Shown here piece by piece: positions 43,543 to 52,517 of a DNA stretch of 64,000 nt; the first letter of the stretch is position 1; every line of letters begins with the position of its first letter. The position numbers were made by a program, and so were the translations under genes. The stretch is from contig NZ_CP102592.1 in the NCBI RefSeq assembly GCF_025666195.1, positions 5,146,001-5,210,000 on the forward strand. Direction: 5' to 3'. Below the pieces are notes generated by a model. That model was given only the letters and a program-made list of their open reading frames with translations, was not told the origin of the DNA and did not search any database. Origin of the DNA: Xanthomonas sp. CFBP 8443 (GTDB lineage Bacteria; Pseudomonadota; Gammaproteobacteria; Xanthomonadales; Xanthomonadaceae).

Positions 43543-44535
43543 TCAAGCGAAATCGCGGATGCGGCGGTACAGGGCTTCGATCTCCGGCTGCCGCCGGTAC
43601 TCGGCCAGCAGCGGTGCGGCGGCCTTGCGGAAGGCGGGCATGTCCACCTCGTTGACCAGCACGCCGTAGTCGGTCACTTCCTGGCGCGCCTTCGACTCGG
43701 AGGCATCCCACAGCTTGCGCATCACCGCCACCGATTGCCGCGCGGTCTCCACCACCAGCGCGCGGTCGCCCGGCGCCAGCGCCTGGAAGCTGCGCCGCGA
43801 CATCACCAGCACGTCCGGCGCGTAGGAATGCTCGCTCTGCGACCAGTAGCGCGCGGCCTCGAAATGGCGGCTGGACTGGAAGCTGCGCATGTTGTTCTCG
43901 GCGCCGTCGATCATGTGCGTCTCCATCGCCGAGAAGGTTTCGCCCAGCGACATCGGCGTCGGATTGGCGCCGAGCATGCGCATCAGCTTGAGGAAGATGT
44001 CCGACGAGGCCACGCGCAGCTTCAGCCCGTGCAGATCTTCCGGACGATGCAGCGGGTGCTTGGTGTTGTAGAAGCAGCGCGCGCCGCAATCGTAGATGGC
44101 CAGGCCGACCAGGTCGCGCTGCTCGAAACTGGCCAGGATGCTGTCGCCGACATGGCCGTCGATCGCGCGGCGCAGGTGCGGCACCGAGTCGAACACGTAC
44201 GGCAGGCACAGCGCCTGGGTCAGCGGGAAGGTGTTGTTGAGCGCGCCGGAATAGACCCGGGTGATGTCGATGGCGCCGAAGCGCGCCATGTCGATCGCTT
44301 CCGCTTCGCGGCCGAGCTGGCCGGAATGGTACTGGCGCAGTTTCAGCCGGCCGCCGGTCTGCTGCTCCAGAGTCTGCCCGAACCAGCGCACCGCCTCCAC
44401 GGTGGGATAGTCGGCCACGTGCACGTCGGTGGCGGTCAGCAACCGGCTGCCGCCGCCGGCCTGGGCCAGCGTGCCCAGCGGGGCGGCAGCGGCCGCGGCC
44501 AGCCCTGCGCCGAGGAAACCTCTACGAGTGATCAT
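43543..44535 (-). CDS. dctP: TRAP transporter substrate-binding protein (DctP), Tat signal
   Basis: A 330-residue periplasmic receptor of the DctP family. The N-terminus MITRRGFLGAGLAAAAAAPL has the twin-arginine RRGFL, so export is probably through Tat. Family motifs include GQLGREAEAIDMARFGAIDI and the ligand-clamp Arg in LHGLKLRVASSDIF, followed by GANPTPMSLGETFSAMETHM with IDGAENN. The group includes hexuronate-binding proteins, and the operon fits that. Confidence 0.92.
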   Translation of the reverse strand: MITRRGFLGAGLAAAAAAPLGTLAQAGGGSRLLTATDVHVADYPTVEAVRWFGQTLEQQTGGRLKLRQYHSGQLGREAEAIDMARFGAIDITRVYSGALNNTFPLTQALCLPYVFDSVPHLRRAIDGHVGDSILASFEQRDLVGLAIYDCGARCFYNTKHPLHRPEDLHGLKLRVASSDIFLKLMRMLGANPTPMSLGETFSAMETHMIDGAENNMRSFQSSRHFEAARYWSQSEHSYAPDVLVMSRRSFQALAPGDRALVVETARQSVAVMRKLWDASESKARQEVTDYGVLVNEVDMPAFRKAAAPLLAEYRRQPEIEALYRRIRDFA

Positions 44536-44570
44536 GCTGCGCCCTCCCGCGCGTCGTCGGCTGCCGCGGC

Positions 44571-45395
44571 TTACGCCGCGACGGCCCTGCAATGAAGTTC
44601 GCCATAGCCGTCGAAACGGATCGTCGCGTGCTGGCCGATGGCGATGTCGTGGATGCCGGTGGCGTTGCCGGTGGCGATCAGCTCGCCGCGCTTGAGCGGC
44701 CGGCCGCGGCGTGCCGAACGCGCCAGCGCGAACGCGAACGCCGCGCGCAGCCCGCCCGGCAGCAGGGTGGCACCACCGCTGCCGACGCGCTGGCCCTCGA
44801 TCAGGGTTTCCGCCAGCAGCGCGGCCTCGTCCAGCGTGGCCCAGTCGGCGACCTGCGGCCCCAGGATCAGGCCGTTGTTGTTGCCGAAGTCGGAGATCAC
44901 CACCCGCGGCCCTAGCTGGTTGATCGTGGCCAGCGGGCTGCTGGCCACTTCCACGCCGATGAACAGCGTGGACGGGACCTGCGCGGCCTGCTCCGGGGTC
45001 CAGTGCAACTGGTCGGCCGGCACGTCCGCATCCAGGCGCATCACATACTCGGCCTCGACCGCGCCGAAGCCGCCGGCGAACACCGGGATGTCCGTTGTTC
45101 CACCGGTGGCATTCCACAGATTGCGGGCGAAGATCGGGCCGAGCAAGCGCTCGTCGCCGGAGTGGTCGCGGCGCTCGGCGCCGATGTAGCCGACCTTCCA
45201 GCCGACCACCTGGTCCGGCCATTGCGCGATCGCCAGGTCCTGCACGCGGTAGGCGGTTTCCAGGTCGTCGGGGATGGTGCCGGGGAAATCGGGCAGCGAA
45301 CGGCCTTGCTGGCGGGCCTGGACGAAGCGGGCCGCGATGTCGGCCAACGCGGACGCTGGCGTATCCGAAGGGCCGGAATGAGTGCTCAAGGGCAT
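44571..45395 (-). CDS. FAH-family enzyme (2-keto-4-pentenoate hydratase-like)
   Basis: A 274-residue enzyme of the 2-oxopent-4-enoate hydratase/fumarylacetoacetate hydrolase family. The core has YRVQDLAIAQWPDQVVGWKV, then metal-site acids in VEAEYVMRLDAD (Glu) and TLFIGVEVASS (Glu). It heads the operon with the TRAP transporter and has the 19-base operator-like motif 72 bases upstream. The substrate may be a 2-keto-3-deoxy acid, but the exact reaction is not known to me. A start 16 codons earlier (MSGAAIFPDPQPFAE) is possible. Confidence 0.85.
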   Translation of the reverse strand: MPLSTHSGPSDTPASALADIAARFVQARQQGRSLPDFPGTIPDDLETAYRVQDLAIAQWPDQVVGWKVGYIGAERRDHSGDERLLGPIFARNLWNATGGTTDIPVFAGGFGAVEAEYVMRLDADVPADQLHWTPEQAAQVPSTLFIGVEVASSPLATINQLGPRVVISDFGNNNGLILGPQVADWATLDEAALLAETLIEGQRVGSGGATLLPGGLRAAFAFALARSARRGRPLKRGELIATGNATGIHDIAIGQHATIRFDGYGELHCRAVAA

Positions 45396-45466
45396 CTCCG
45401 CAAAAGGTTGGGGATCGGGAAAAATTGCTGCGCCGCTCATCGACAACGCGTTGCGCAGTTGTATAT

Positions 45467-45485
45467 GGTAAACCGGTGTCATTGG
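45467..45485 (-). promoter_or_regulatory. Operator-like 19-bp motif upstream of the FAH-TRAP operon
   Basis: TGGTAAACCGGTGTCATTG, identical over 19 bases to the site upstream of kduI. It could also act on the divergent esterase gene. Confidence 0.7.
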
Positions 45486-45511
45486 CAATGTGCGGTGCGG
45501 CAAAAAGGCCG

Positions 45512-45622
45512 GGACTCGGGACTCGGGACTCGGGGCTCGGGGCTCGGGGCTCGGGACTCCGGACTCCGGACTCCGGGCGGCGGGCGGCGGGCGGCGGGCG
45601 GCGGGCGGCGGGCGGCGGGCGG
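45512..45622. repeat. Heptanucleotide tandem repeat (VNTR-like)
   Basis: Sixteen tandem units, all 7 bp except one of 6 bp: GGGACTC x3, then GGGGCTC/GGGCTC x3, GGGACTC, CGGACTC x2, then CGGGCGG x7. The graded changes between neighbouring units show expansion by slippage. It is a likely length-variable locus between two divergent transcription units. Confidence 0.9.
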
Positions 45623-45724
45623 CGCAGGCTGCCACCTCTTTAACCCGTGCCGCGGATACTTGCTGGCGCTTGCCGCATGGCGTTGCCGATGCGGCCGATC
45701 GAGCGCGTACGTTTGCGAGGGAAC

Positions 45725-46894
45725 ATGGCGATGAGGCGAATCCAGAAAGAGATCGGCAGGCCGGAGCCGGGCACAGCCGCAGCGGCTCCACGAGGGCTGT
45801 CGCGCACCGGCGTCGTGGCGGCGCTGCCGCGCGCGGTGCGCGCGCAGCGGCCGGCGGCACGTGGAGCGCTGCTGGCGCTGGTCGTCGGCTTGGCCGGCGC
45901 CGGCCCTGCCGCGGCCGCGGCCGCGGAGCATCCCGGCAGCGAGACCGCCGCCGAGCAGGCGGCGCGCATCCCGCTGTGGCCGGGCCCGGCCCCGGGTTCC
46001 GCGCCCGGTCCGGAGCAGGCGCGCATCGTCGACCGCAGCGACGATCCGGCGCTGCCCGACCGCGCCATCAGCGGCCGCTACCAGCCCTACCTGGTGGTGT
46101 ACCGGCCGAAGACGCCGAACGGCAGTGCGTTGCTGGTCGCCCCCGGCGGCGGCTACGCGCGCATCGTGCTGGACAAGGAAGGCACGGCGTTGCTGCCGAT
46201 CTTCGCCGAACAGGCCGGCATCACCCTGTTCGTGCTGCGTTACCGGCTGCCCGATGCGGAGGCCGCCGGCGCCGCCGCGGCGGCGCAACGCGACCTGCCG
46301 TTGGCCGACGCGCAGCGCGCGCTGCGCCTGATCCGCGCGCGTGCCGCCGACTACGGCGTGGACCCGCAGCGGGTCGGCGCGATTGGCTTCTCCGCCGGCG
46401 GCCATGTCGCCGCCAGCCTCGGCACCCGCTACGCCGAGCGCGTCTATCCGGCGCGCGATGCAATCGACCGGCTCAGCGCGCGGCCGGACTTCCTGCTGCT
46501 GCTGTACCCGGTCATCGACATGGGCAGCGGCACCGCAGCGCATACCGGCTCGCGCCTGCGGCTGCTGGGCAAGCATGCCGATGCGGCCACGATGACCGCG
46601 TATTCGCTGCAGAACCGCGTGATTCCGGCGATGCCGCCGACCTTTCTGGTGCACGCGCAGGACGATCGGGTGGTGCCGGTGGAGAACAGCCTGCTGTTCT
46701 ACCAGGCGCTGCGCCAGGCCGGGGTGCCGGCGGAACTGCATCTGTTCGCGCATGGCGGCCACGGGTTCGGCACCCGTGGCATCGCCGGCCTGCCGCTGGC
46801 GGCCTGGCCGACGCTGGCGCTGGATTGGATGCGTAGCGTGCAGGGCGATGCGACCGCGCTGGCGCCGATCCCGCCTGCCGCGCCGAAGCAGTAG
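45725..46894 (+). CDS. Alpha/beta hydrolase, acetylxylan esterase-like
   Basis: A 389-residue exported esterase of the BD-FAE/acetyl esterase group. The N-terminus is an unusually long Arg-rich region before a hydrophobic stretch RGALLALVVGLAGAGPAAAA, so an alternative start at 45731 or a non-classical leader is possible. The catalytic core has the oxyanion LVAPGGGYARIV, nucleophile elbow GFSAGGH, catalytic Asp in HAQDDRVVP and His in HGGHGFG. It would deacetylate xylan or other hemicellulose fragments. It is divergent from the TRAP operon and shares its operator region. Confidence 0.87.
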   Translation: MAMRRIQKEIGRPEPGTAAAAPRGLSRTGVVAALPRAVRAQRPAARGALLALVVGLAGAGPAAAAAAEHPGSETAAEQAARIPLWPGPAPGSAPGPEQARIVDRSDDPALPDRAISGRYQPYLVVYRPKTPNGSALLVAPGGGYARIVLDKEGTALLPIFAEQAGITLFVLRYRLPDAEAAGAAAAAQRDLPLADAQRALRLIRARAADYGVDPQRVGAIGFSAGGHVAASLGTRYAERVYPARDAIDRLSARPDFLLLLYPVIDMGSGTAAHTGSRLRLLGKHADAATMTAYSLQNRVIPAMPPTFLVHAQDDRVVPVENSLLFYQALRQAGVPAELHLFAHGGHGFGTRGIAGLPLAAWPTLALDWMRSVQGDATALAPIPPAAPKQ

Positions 46895-47073
46895 CAGGCG
46901 CTGCCGCATTGCCATGCACCAGACCGTCATGACCGAGCGCCGCACGCCGCCTGCATCGCACCGCCCCGAGCGGCGCTTGGCATAGCGCCGCGCCGCATCC
47001 ACCCGACCCTTTCCGCTGCCGGCCCGGACCTTCGCCCGGGGCCGGCGGCGCCTGCCCACGGACTCCGCCACGC

Positions 47074-48747
47074 ATGACCACCACACCCGCCGCCACACCG
47101 CCTGCCGACCTTGCCGCCGCCGTGTCCACGGCACCCGACGACCACGGCCGCCGCCGTTTCCTGCACGGCGGCGCGCTCGGCGCACTGGCGCTGAGCGGCG
47201 CCCTGCCGGGCGGTCGCGCCGACGCCGCACCCGCACCCGCACCCGCCGACCCGCAAGCGCCGCTGGCGCGCACCCGCAGCGGGCGCATCCGCGGCTATCG
47301 CGACCAGGGCGTGCAGGTGTTCAAGGGCATTCCCTACGGCGCCGACACCGCGCCGCGCCGCTTCCAGCCGGCGCTGCCGGAGCAGCCCTGGCGCGGCGTG
47401 CGCGACTGCAGCGGCTACGCCGCCTCGGCGCCGCAGCTCAAGCTCGACCCGGTCAGCGAGGACTGCCTGTTCCTCAACGTGTGGACGCCCGGCCTGCGCG
47501 ACGGCGCAAAGCGCCCGATCCTGTTCTACATCCACGGCGGCGCCTACAACAACGGCTCCGGCAGCGACCCGCAGTACGACGGCGTGCGCCTGTGCCGGCG
47601 CGGCGACGTGGTGGTGATCAGCGTCAACCACCGCCTCAACGCGTTCGGCTATCTGTACCTGGCGCAGCTCGGCGGTGCCGACTTCGCCGCATCCGGCAAC
47701 GTCGGCCAGCTCGACCTGGTGCAGGCGCTGCAATGGGTGCGCCAGCACGCGGCCGAATTCGGCGGCGATGCCGGCAACGTCACCGTGTTCGGCCAGTCCG
47801 GCGGCGGCGCCAAAATCGCCACGCTGATGGCGATGCCGACTGCAAAAGGCCTGTTCCATCGCGCCTGGACGATGAGCGGCCAGCAGGTCACCGCCGCCGG
47901 CCCACGCGCAGCCACGCAGCGCGCGCAATTGCTGCTGCAGGCCTTGCAACTCGACGCCACGCAACTGACGGCGCTGCGCACGCTGCCGCTACAGCGCCTG
48001 CTCGAGGCCACCCGCACCCGCGACCCGTCGCGGGTGGAGAACACCGGCCTGTACCTGGGGCCGGTGCTGGACGCGCAGGTGCTGCAACGGCACCCGTTCT
48101 GGCCCGACGCGCCGCCGCAGTCGGCGCAGATCCCGATGGTGATCGGCAACACCCACGACGAGACCCGCGCCTTCCTCGGCAACGATCCGGCCAACTTCGC
48201 GCTGACCTGGGACACGCTGCCGGCGAAACTGGAACAGGAGCAGTACGTGGACCTGCTGCCGCAGGTGGTGATCGCCGAGTACCGCCGGCTGTATCCGCAG
48301 TACACGCCGAGCGAGGTGTTCTTCGCCGCCACCACCGCCGGACGCTCGTGGCGCGGCGCGATCGAAGAGGCCGAGGCGCGCGCGCGGCAGGACGCACCGA
48401 CCTGGGCCTACCAGCTGGACTGGGGCTCGCCGCTGGACGGCGGCAAGTTCGGCGCGTTCCACGGCCTGGACATCCCGCTGCTGTTCGACAACATCCGCCA
48501 GCCCGGCTCGCGCACCGGCGACGGCGCCGACGCGCAGCGCGTGGCCGATGCGATGAGCCAAGCGCTGCTCGCCTTCGCCCGCCACGGCGATCCCAACCAT
48601 GCCGCGTTGCCGCGATGGGAACGGTATTCGCTCGCCCAGCGCGAGACCATGCTGTTCGACGCCGACAGCCGCCTGGCGCACGACCCGCGCGGCGGCGAGC
48701 GCCGCCTGTACCAGCAGGCGCCGTTCGTGCAGCGCGGGACGTTCTGA
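47074..48747 (+). CDS. Carboxylesterase type B with Tat signal
   Basis: A 557-residue carboxylesterase/lipase family protein. The N-terminus has GRRRFLHGGALGALALSGAL, a likely Tat signal, so it should be exported. Family motifs include VFKGIPYGAD, EDCLFLNVWTPG, HGGAYNNGSG (oxyanion) and the catalytic FGQSGGGAK, with His in HGLDIPLLFDN. It is next to the esterase above and may be part of the same plant-cell-wall function, perhaps ferulate or other ester cleavage; substrate is not known. Confidence 0.9.
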   Translation: MTTTPAATPPADLAAAVSTAPDDHGRRRFLHGGALGALALSGALPGGRADAAPAPAPADPQAPLARTRSGRIRGYRDQGVQVFKGIPYGADTAPRRFQPALPEQPWRGVRDCSGYAASAPQLKLDPVSEDCLFLNVWTPGLRDGAKRPILFYIHGGAYNNGSGSDPQYDGVRLCRRGDVVVISVNHRLNAFGYLYLAQLGGADFAASGNVGQLDLVQALQWVRQHAAEFGGDAGNVTVFGQSGGGAKIATLMAMPTAKGLFHRAWTMSGQQVTAAGPRAATQRAQLLLQALQLDATQLTALRTLPLQRLLEATRTRDPSRVENTGLYLGPVLDAQVLQRHPFWPDAPPQSAQIPMVIGNTHDETRAFLGNDPANFALTWDTLPAKLEQEQYVDLLPQVVIAEYRRLYPQYTPSEVFFAATTAGRSWRGAIEEAEARARQDAPTWAYQLDWGSPLDGGKFGAFHGLDIPLLFDNIRQPGSRTGDGADAQRVADAMSQALLAFARHGDPNHAALPRWERYSLAQRETMLFDADSRLAHDPRGGERRLYQQAPFVQRGTF

Positions 48748-48865
48748 GGCTGGCGCTGCGGGGCAGCCGGGAGCGTGTTTTTCGATCGCTTGCCAGCAGG
48801 CCGTAGCAGCGACTTCATCCGGATCGCACGCCTCAGCATCTTCTGTCGAACTGGAACCGCTTTTT

Positions 48866-48931
48866 GTAGGAGCGGCTTCAGCCGCGACAGGCACTACCAG
48901 TAGCGCCCGTCGCGACTGAAGTCGCTCCTAC
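48866..48931. repeat. Inverted pair of GTAG-type palindromes
   Basis: GTAGGAGCGGCTTCAGCCGC (from 48866) faces TCGCGACTGAAGTCGCTCCT then AC (to 48931), between the esterase and the convergent GGDEF gene. It probably acts as a bidirectional terminator. Confidence 0.85.
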
Positions 48932-48982
48932 AATGTGCAATAGCACTCAAGGAAAGCCAAGCCCGCGTCGATACCGGCCGCG

Positions 48983-50164
48983 CTACCAGCCGGTCTCCTC
49001 GGCCAGCACCACCTGGTTGCCGCCGCCGACGCGCGCGCGCTGCAGCAGCGTTTCGGCGCGTTCCAGCAGCGTGGCGGCGGTGTCGGTCGGTGCGGCGAGC
49101 AGCGCGCCGACGCTGACGCTGAGCTGTTCGGACGCCATGTCGGCATGTTCGATCGCCAGCAGTTCGACCATGTCGCGCAGCGCCGGCGCCACCTGCCGCA
49201 GGTGCGCGCCGCTGGCGTCGTACAGCACCAGCGCGAAGCGATCGGCGTCGATGCGCATGGTCACATCCATCGGCCGCAGCAGGCATTGCAGTACCTCGGC
49301 CACGCCCACCACCGCGCGGTCGGCCTCGCGCGGGCCATAGCGCTGCACGAAGGCGGCGAACCCGTCCAGTTCGACCAGGATCAACGCCAGCCCGTGCTGC
49401 AGGCGCCGGGTTTCGGCCAGCGCCACCGCCAGGTGCTCGTCGAAGCGGCGGCGATCGCCCAGGCCGGTGAGCGCGTCACGCAGGGCCTCGTCGTCGCGGA
49501 CCCGGCGCTGCAGGAAGCCTTCGCGCCGAGAATGCTCGCGCAGGTAGCCGCCGACCGCGCCGATCGGCACCGCGACCCACAGCAGCCATTGCAACCGCAG
49601 GTAGGCGTCCTGCGCCGCGCCGTCCAGCAGCAGATGCGCGGCCGCGGCGCTGATCGCGCACAACGCCAGCGCCACCGCCACGCTCTGCCACAGCGCCAGA
49701 CCCAGCGGGAAGAACCCGGCGACGATCACCAGCGTCATCACCGCCGCGGCGTAGCGCAGTTCCTGCGGTGGGTAGCCGATGCTGGACAGCACCAGCCCGG
49801 TGCCGCCGACCAGCAGCAGCACCGCGGCCCGGCCCGGCCCGTGCGAGGACGCGCGATGGATCGACACCGCCGCCCACAGCAGCGCCAGCAAGGTCGCCGC
49901 GCGCACCGCCACCGCGTAACCGGCCAGGTCGGCGCCGCCCAGCCAGCCAAAATGCAGCGCGTCCCATGCCAGCAGCAGCAACGCGATCAATACCCCCAGC
50001 GAGGCCGCCACGCGCTGCGCGAAGCCCATGGTCGCGGCGGTATGGCGGCGATAGGCCAATTCCAGCGGCGGGTCGAAACGCAGCGTGGCGAAGCCGTCGC
50101 GCAACTGGCGGGCATAGGCGTCGCCGGACGGAACGTCGGGCGGCCCTTCGTGGCGATGGTGCAT
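48983..50164 (-). CDS. Membrane protein with degenerate GGDEF domain
   Basis: A 393-residue protein. Residues 45-205 hold about six membrane helices of a sensor region, followed by a diguanylate-cyclase fold (DALTGLGDRRRFDEHLAVAL). At the signature position the sequence is MRIDADRFALVL, where GGDEF should stand, so the active site lacks both glycines and the metal-binding acidic residue is displaced. It is therefore probably not a cyclase; it may bind ligand, act as an adaptor, or be decaying. The helices precede a regular-length C-terminus ending VVLAEETGW. No EAL domain is present. Confidence 0.85.
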   Translation of the reverse strand: MHHRHEGPPDVPSGDAYARQLRDGFATLRFDPPLELAYRRHTAATMGFAQRVAASLGVLIALLLLAWDALHFGWLGGADLAGYAVAVRAATLLALLWAAVSIHRASSHGPGRAAVLLLVGGTGLVLSSIGYPPQELRYAAAVMTLVIVAGFFPLGLALWQSVAVALALCAISAAAAHLLLDGAAQDAYLRLQWLLWVAVPIGAVGGYLREHSRREGFLQRRVRDDEALRDALTGLGDRRRFDEHLAVALAETRRLQHGLALILVELDGFAAFVQRYGPREADRAVVGVAEVLQCLLRPMDVTMRIDADRFALVLYDASGAHLRQVAPALRDMVELLAIEHADMASEQLSVSVGALLAAPTDTAATLLERAETLLQRARVGGGNQVVLAEETGW

Positions 50165-50408
50165 GCGATCCCCTGTAGACGCAGCGTGGCAGCACACGGT
50201 GACGGCCACACCATGCGACCGCGCGACGCACAGCGCTGACGCTGCCGGCTCCGACTTCCAGGGACATGAGAAATCACTGGCGCGCGATTGTCCACTTTTT
50301 GACCCACGGTGCACGCGTGCCGCGGCACGGCTTTCGAGCCAAACATTCAGGCAGCGCTGGCTGGCGCTACCGCGTCGCTGGCGCGTTCGCCGCCGCGCGC
50401 GGGCGCGC

Positions 50409-51956
50409 TCAGGCCTTGGCCGGCAGCGCCCACACGCTGTTGGGATCGCCCTGGCGGCCACGGCGCAAGCTGGCGCGTGCCATCTGCCAGTACGTCCAGG
50501 CCAGCGCCAACGCGCAGCCGTCGACCGCCAGCAGCAGCGCGCTGCTCCACGGCGCCACCCAGCCGCCGGCACCGCGCAGCGCGGCCAGCGGCACCAGCGC
50601 GGTGAGCGCGGCGCAGGCCAGCAGCAGTTCGTAGGCGCCGCGCGCGGTGGGGCGCAGCAGCGCCCACGCCACGCCCAGGCCGAACACCGCGTAGTACACG
50701 GTGCGTTCCTGCCCCGGCGGCAACAGGCGTGCGGCCACGAACAGCGCCGACACGCCGGCCACACAGCCCAGGCAGAGGCCGACGGTGAGCCGCGCCATCG
50801 CGTGCGTGCGCCACGGCTGCGCCTGCTGGCGCCGCTTGCGCCGCGCCTCCACCCACAGCAGATTGCCGCTGTAGAACAGGAACGCGCCGCCCAAGCCGAG
50901 CAGGAAATACAGCCAGCGCACTGGCGCCCCGCCGAAGTTGGCGTAGTGCAACGCCTGCAGCCCGCGCAGCGACGCCACGCCGGGCGACATGTCCTGCGGC
51001 GCCAGCACACGCAGCACCTTGCCGGTTGCAGCTTCCATGGCCACGCCGGCCAGCGTGTTGAGCCGGCGCTGCGGGTGCTGGCCGTAGATTTCCACGCGCG
51101 CATTGGCATCGCCGGCGTCGTGGAAGGACAGGCTTTCCGGCTCGAAGCCCGGGCTGGCCGCGCGCGCCCGCGCCAGCAGCTCGGCCACCGGCAGCGGCGG
51201 CGCCTTGATGTGCGCCGGCTGCACGTGCGGCGTCAGTTCCAGATCCGGCTCCAACACCTGCATCAGCTTGCCGTCGAACACCAGGTACTGGAATGGCGCC
51301 AGCAGCAGCACGCCCAGCGCCAGCACCGCGCCGGACCAGGCGAAGATCACATGGAACGGCAACGACAGCATGCCGACCACGTTGTGCGCGTCCTGCCACA
51401 CGCGCTTGACGTTGCGTCCCAGGCGCAGCGCGAACAGGTCCTTCAGGAACACCGGCGCGTACAGCACCACGCCACTGACCAACGCCAGGCCATAGAGGAT
51501 GCAGACCACGCCGAACAGGTAGGTGCCGAAGGTGCGCGGCAAGCCGGCGGTGAAATGCAGGTCGTACAGGAAGTCGACGAAACCGGTGCGTTGCGGCAGC
51601 TGCAGCGGTTGCCCGTCGGCGCCGGGCTGGAACTGCACGGTGCCGCCGAACGGCTGCGCCGGTGGCCCGAACGCATACAGCCGCGGCTGCGCGCCGTGCT
51701 CGCCCGGCAGGGTCAGGGTGAACGATTCGGCCAGCGCCGGATGCCGCGCCAACACCGCATCGGCCAATGCCTGCGTGGCCTGCTCCGGTGCCTGCGCCGG
51801 CGGCGCGACCGTAGCCGCCGGGCGCGGCCACTCGTTGAGCTCGTGCGTGAACACGGTGATCGCGCCGGCGTAGAACGCGATGAACAAGGCCATGCCGGCG
51901 AGCAGGCCCATCCAGCTGTGCGCCGACAGGAACTGGCGCAGGGTCGCCGCCTTCAT
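50409..51956 (-). CDS. PepSY-associated TM helix protein (PiuB-like)
   Basis: A 515-residue inner-membrane protein with four long hydrophobic segments and PepSY domains (LRQFLSAHSWMGLLAGMALF, ITVFTHELNEWPRP, NVVGMLSLPFHVIFAWSGAV, WLYFLLGLGGAFLFYSGNLL). The family is associated with TonB-dependent iron uptake and is thought to reduce or release iron from siderophores in the periplasm. It overlaps the DUF3649 gene by four bases (51953-51956) and completes the receptor operon. Confidence 0.9.
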   Translation of the reverse strand: MKAATLRQFLSAHSWMGLLAGMALFIAFYAGAITVFTHELNEWPRPAATVAPPAQAPEQATQALADAVLARHPALAESFTLTLPGEHGAQPRLYAFGPPAQPFGGTVQFQPGADGQPLQLPQRTGFVDFLYDLHFTAGLPRTFGTYLFGVVCILYGLALVSGVVLYAPVFLKDLFALRLGRNVKRVWQDAHNVVGMLSLPFHVIFAWSGAVLALGVLLLAPFQYLVFDGKLMQVLEPDLELTPHVQPAHIKAPPLPVAELLARARAASPGFEPESLSFHDAGDANARVEIYGQHPQRRLNTLAGVAMEAATGKVLRVLAPQDMSPGVASLRGLQALHYANFGGAPVRWLYFLLGLGGAFLFYSGNLLWVEARRKRRQQAQPWRTHAMARLTVGLCLGCVAGVSALFVAARLLPPGQERTVYYAVFGLGVAWALLRPTARGAYELLLACAALTALVPLAALRGAGGWVAPWSSALLLAVDGCALALAWTYWQMARASLRRGRQGDPNSVWALPAKA

Positions 51957-52225
51957 ACCGTCACCTGCACGAGGCCGCCGGCCTTCAGCGCGTACAGCAG
52001 GCCATGGCACAGCAGCGTGGCCAGGCCCAGCCACAGCCAGGCGCGCGCGCCGCTGCGGAACACGAACGCCAGCGACATCGCGCCGATCCACAGCGGGAAC
52101 ATCAGCAATAGCCAGGGCAGCGTGTGCACCTGCAGCGCGCCCGGCCACACCAGCACGCACAGCCCGACCACGCCCACCGCCAGCGGCAAGCCCAGCACGA
52201 TCGCCGCCAGCCACCTAGCCCACAT
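51953..52225 (-). CDS. Small membrane protein, DUF3649-type
   Basis: A 90-residue protein with three hydrophobic segments (WLAAIVLGLPLAVGVVGLCV, PWLLLMFPLWIGAMSLAFVF, LWLGLATLLCHGLLYAL). Its position between a DUF3325-type gene and the PepSY gene, overlapping both by a few bases, is the standard order in iron-uptake operons. Function unknown, probably assisting PepSY. Confidence 0.78.
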   Translation of the reverse strand: MWARWLAAIVLGLPLAVGVVGLCVLVWPGALQVHTLPWLLLMFPLWIGAMSLAFVFRSGARAWLWLGLATLLCHGLLYALKAGGLVQVTV

Positions 52226-52511
52226 CGGCGTGGCCTCCGCGCAGCTGCCACCAGGCGTCCAGGTACGGCAACGCGACCGCGGCGAGCATCAGCGCGCTCA
52301 GCGCCGCGAACGTCCCGGCCCACACCCCGAGCGCGACGATCGCCGCGGCCAGCGCCAGCGCCGACAGCGCCACGCCGGCCACGCGCAGCGCGTGCGCATG
52401 CCGACGCCAGGCCGGGCGCAGGCGCTGGTGCGCGGTGGCCAGGTAGAACGCCAGCGCCGCCAGCGGTGCGGCGAGCAGGTACACAGCGGTGGTCAGTGCG
52501 TGCATGGCCAT
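52215..52511 (-). CDS. Small membrane protein, DUF3325-type
   Basis: A 98-residue protein with three predicted membrane helices (TAVYLLAAPLAALAFYLATA, GVALSALALAAAIVALGVWA, FAALSALMLAAVALPYLDAW). It lies six bases after the receptor stop and overlaps the next gene by 11 bases, so it belongs to the receptor operon. A start at 52505 (second Met) is equally possible. Confidence 0.78.
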   Translation of the reverse strand: MAMHALTTAVYLLAAPLAALAFYLATAHQRLRPAWRRHAHALRVAGVALSALALAAAIVALGVWAGTFAALSALMLAAVALPYLDAWWQLRGGHADVG

Positions 52512-52517
52512 GGGCGT

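Larger units (their letters stand above)
45396..45724. other. Divergent intergenic region with operator and heptamer repeats
   Basis: The 329-base region between the FAH-TRAP operon and the esterase gene contains the operator-like motif (45467-45485) and a heptanucleotide tandem run (45512-45622). No gene is supported. Confidence 0.7.

Noticed and set aside
45479..47242. Long minus-strand frames across the esterase gene and heptamer repeat
   Set aside because: The heptamers keep all frames open; the peptides are Pro/Ser/Arg repeats and antisense to a well-supported esterase.
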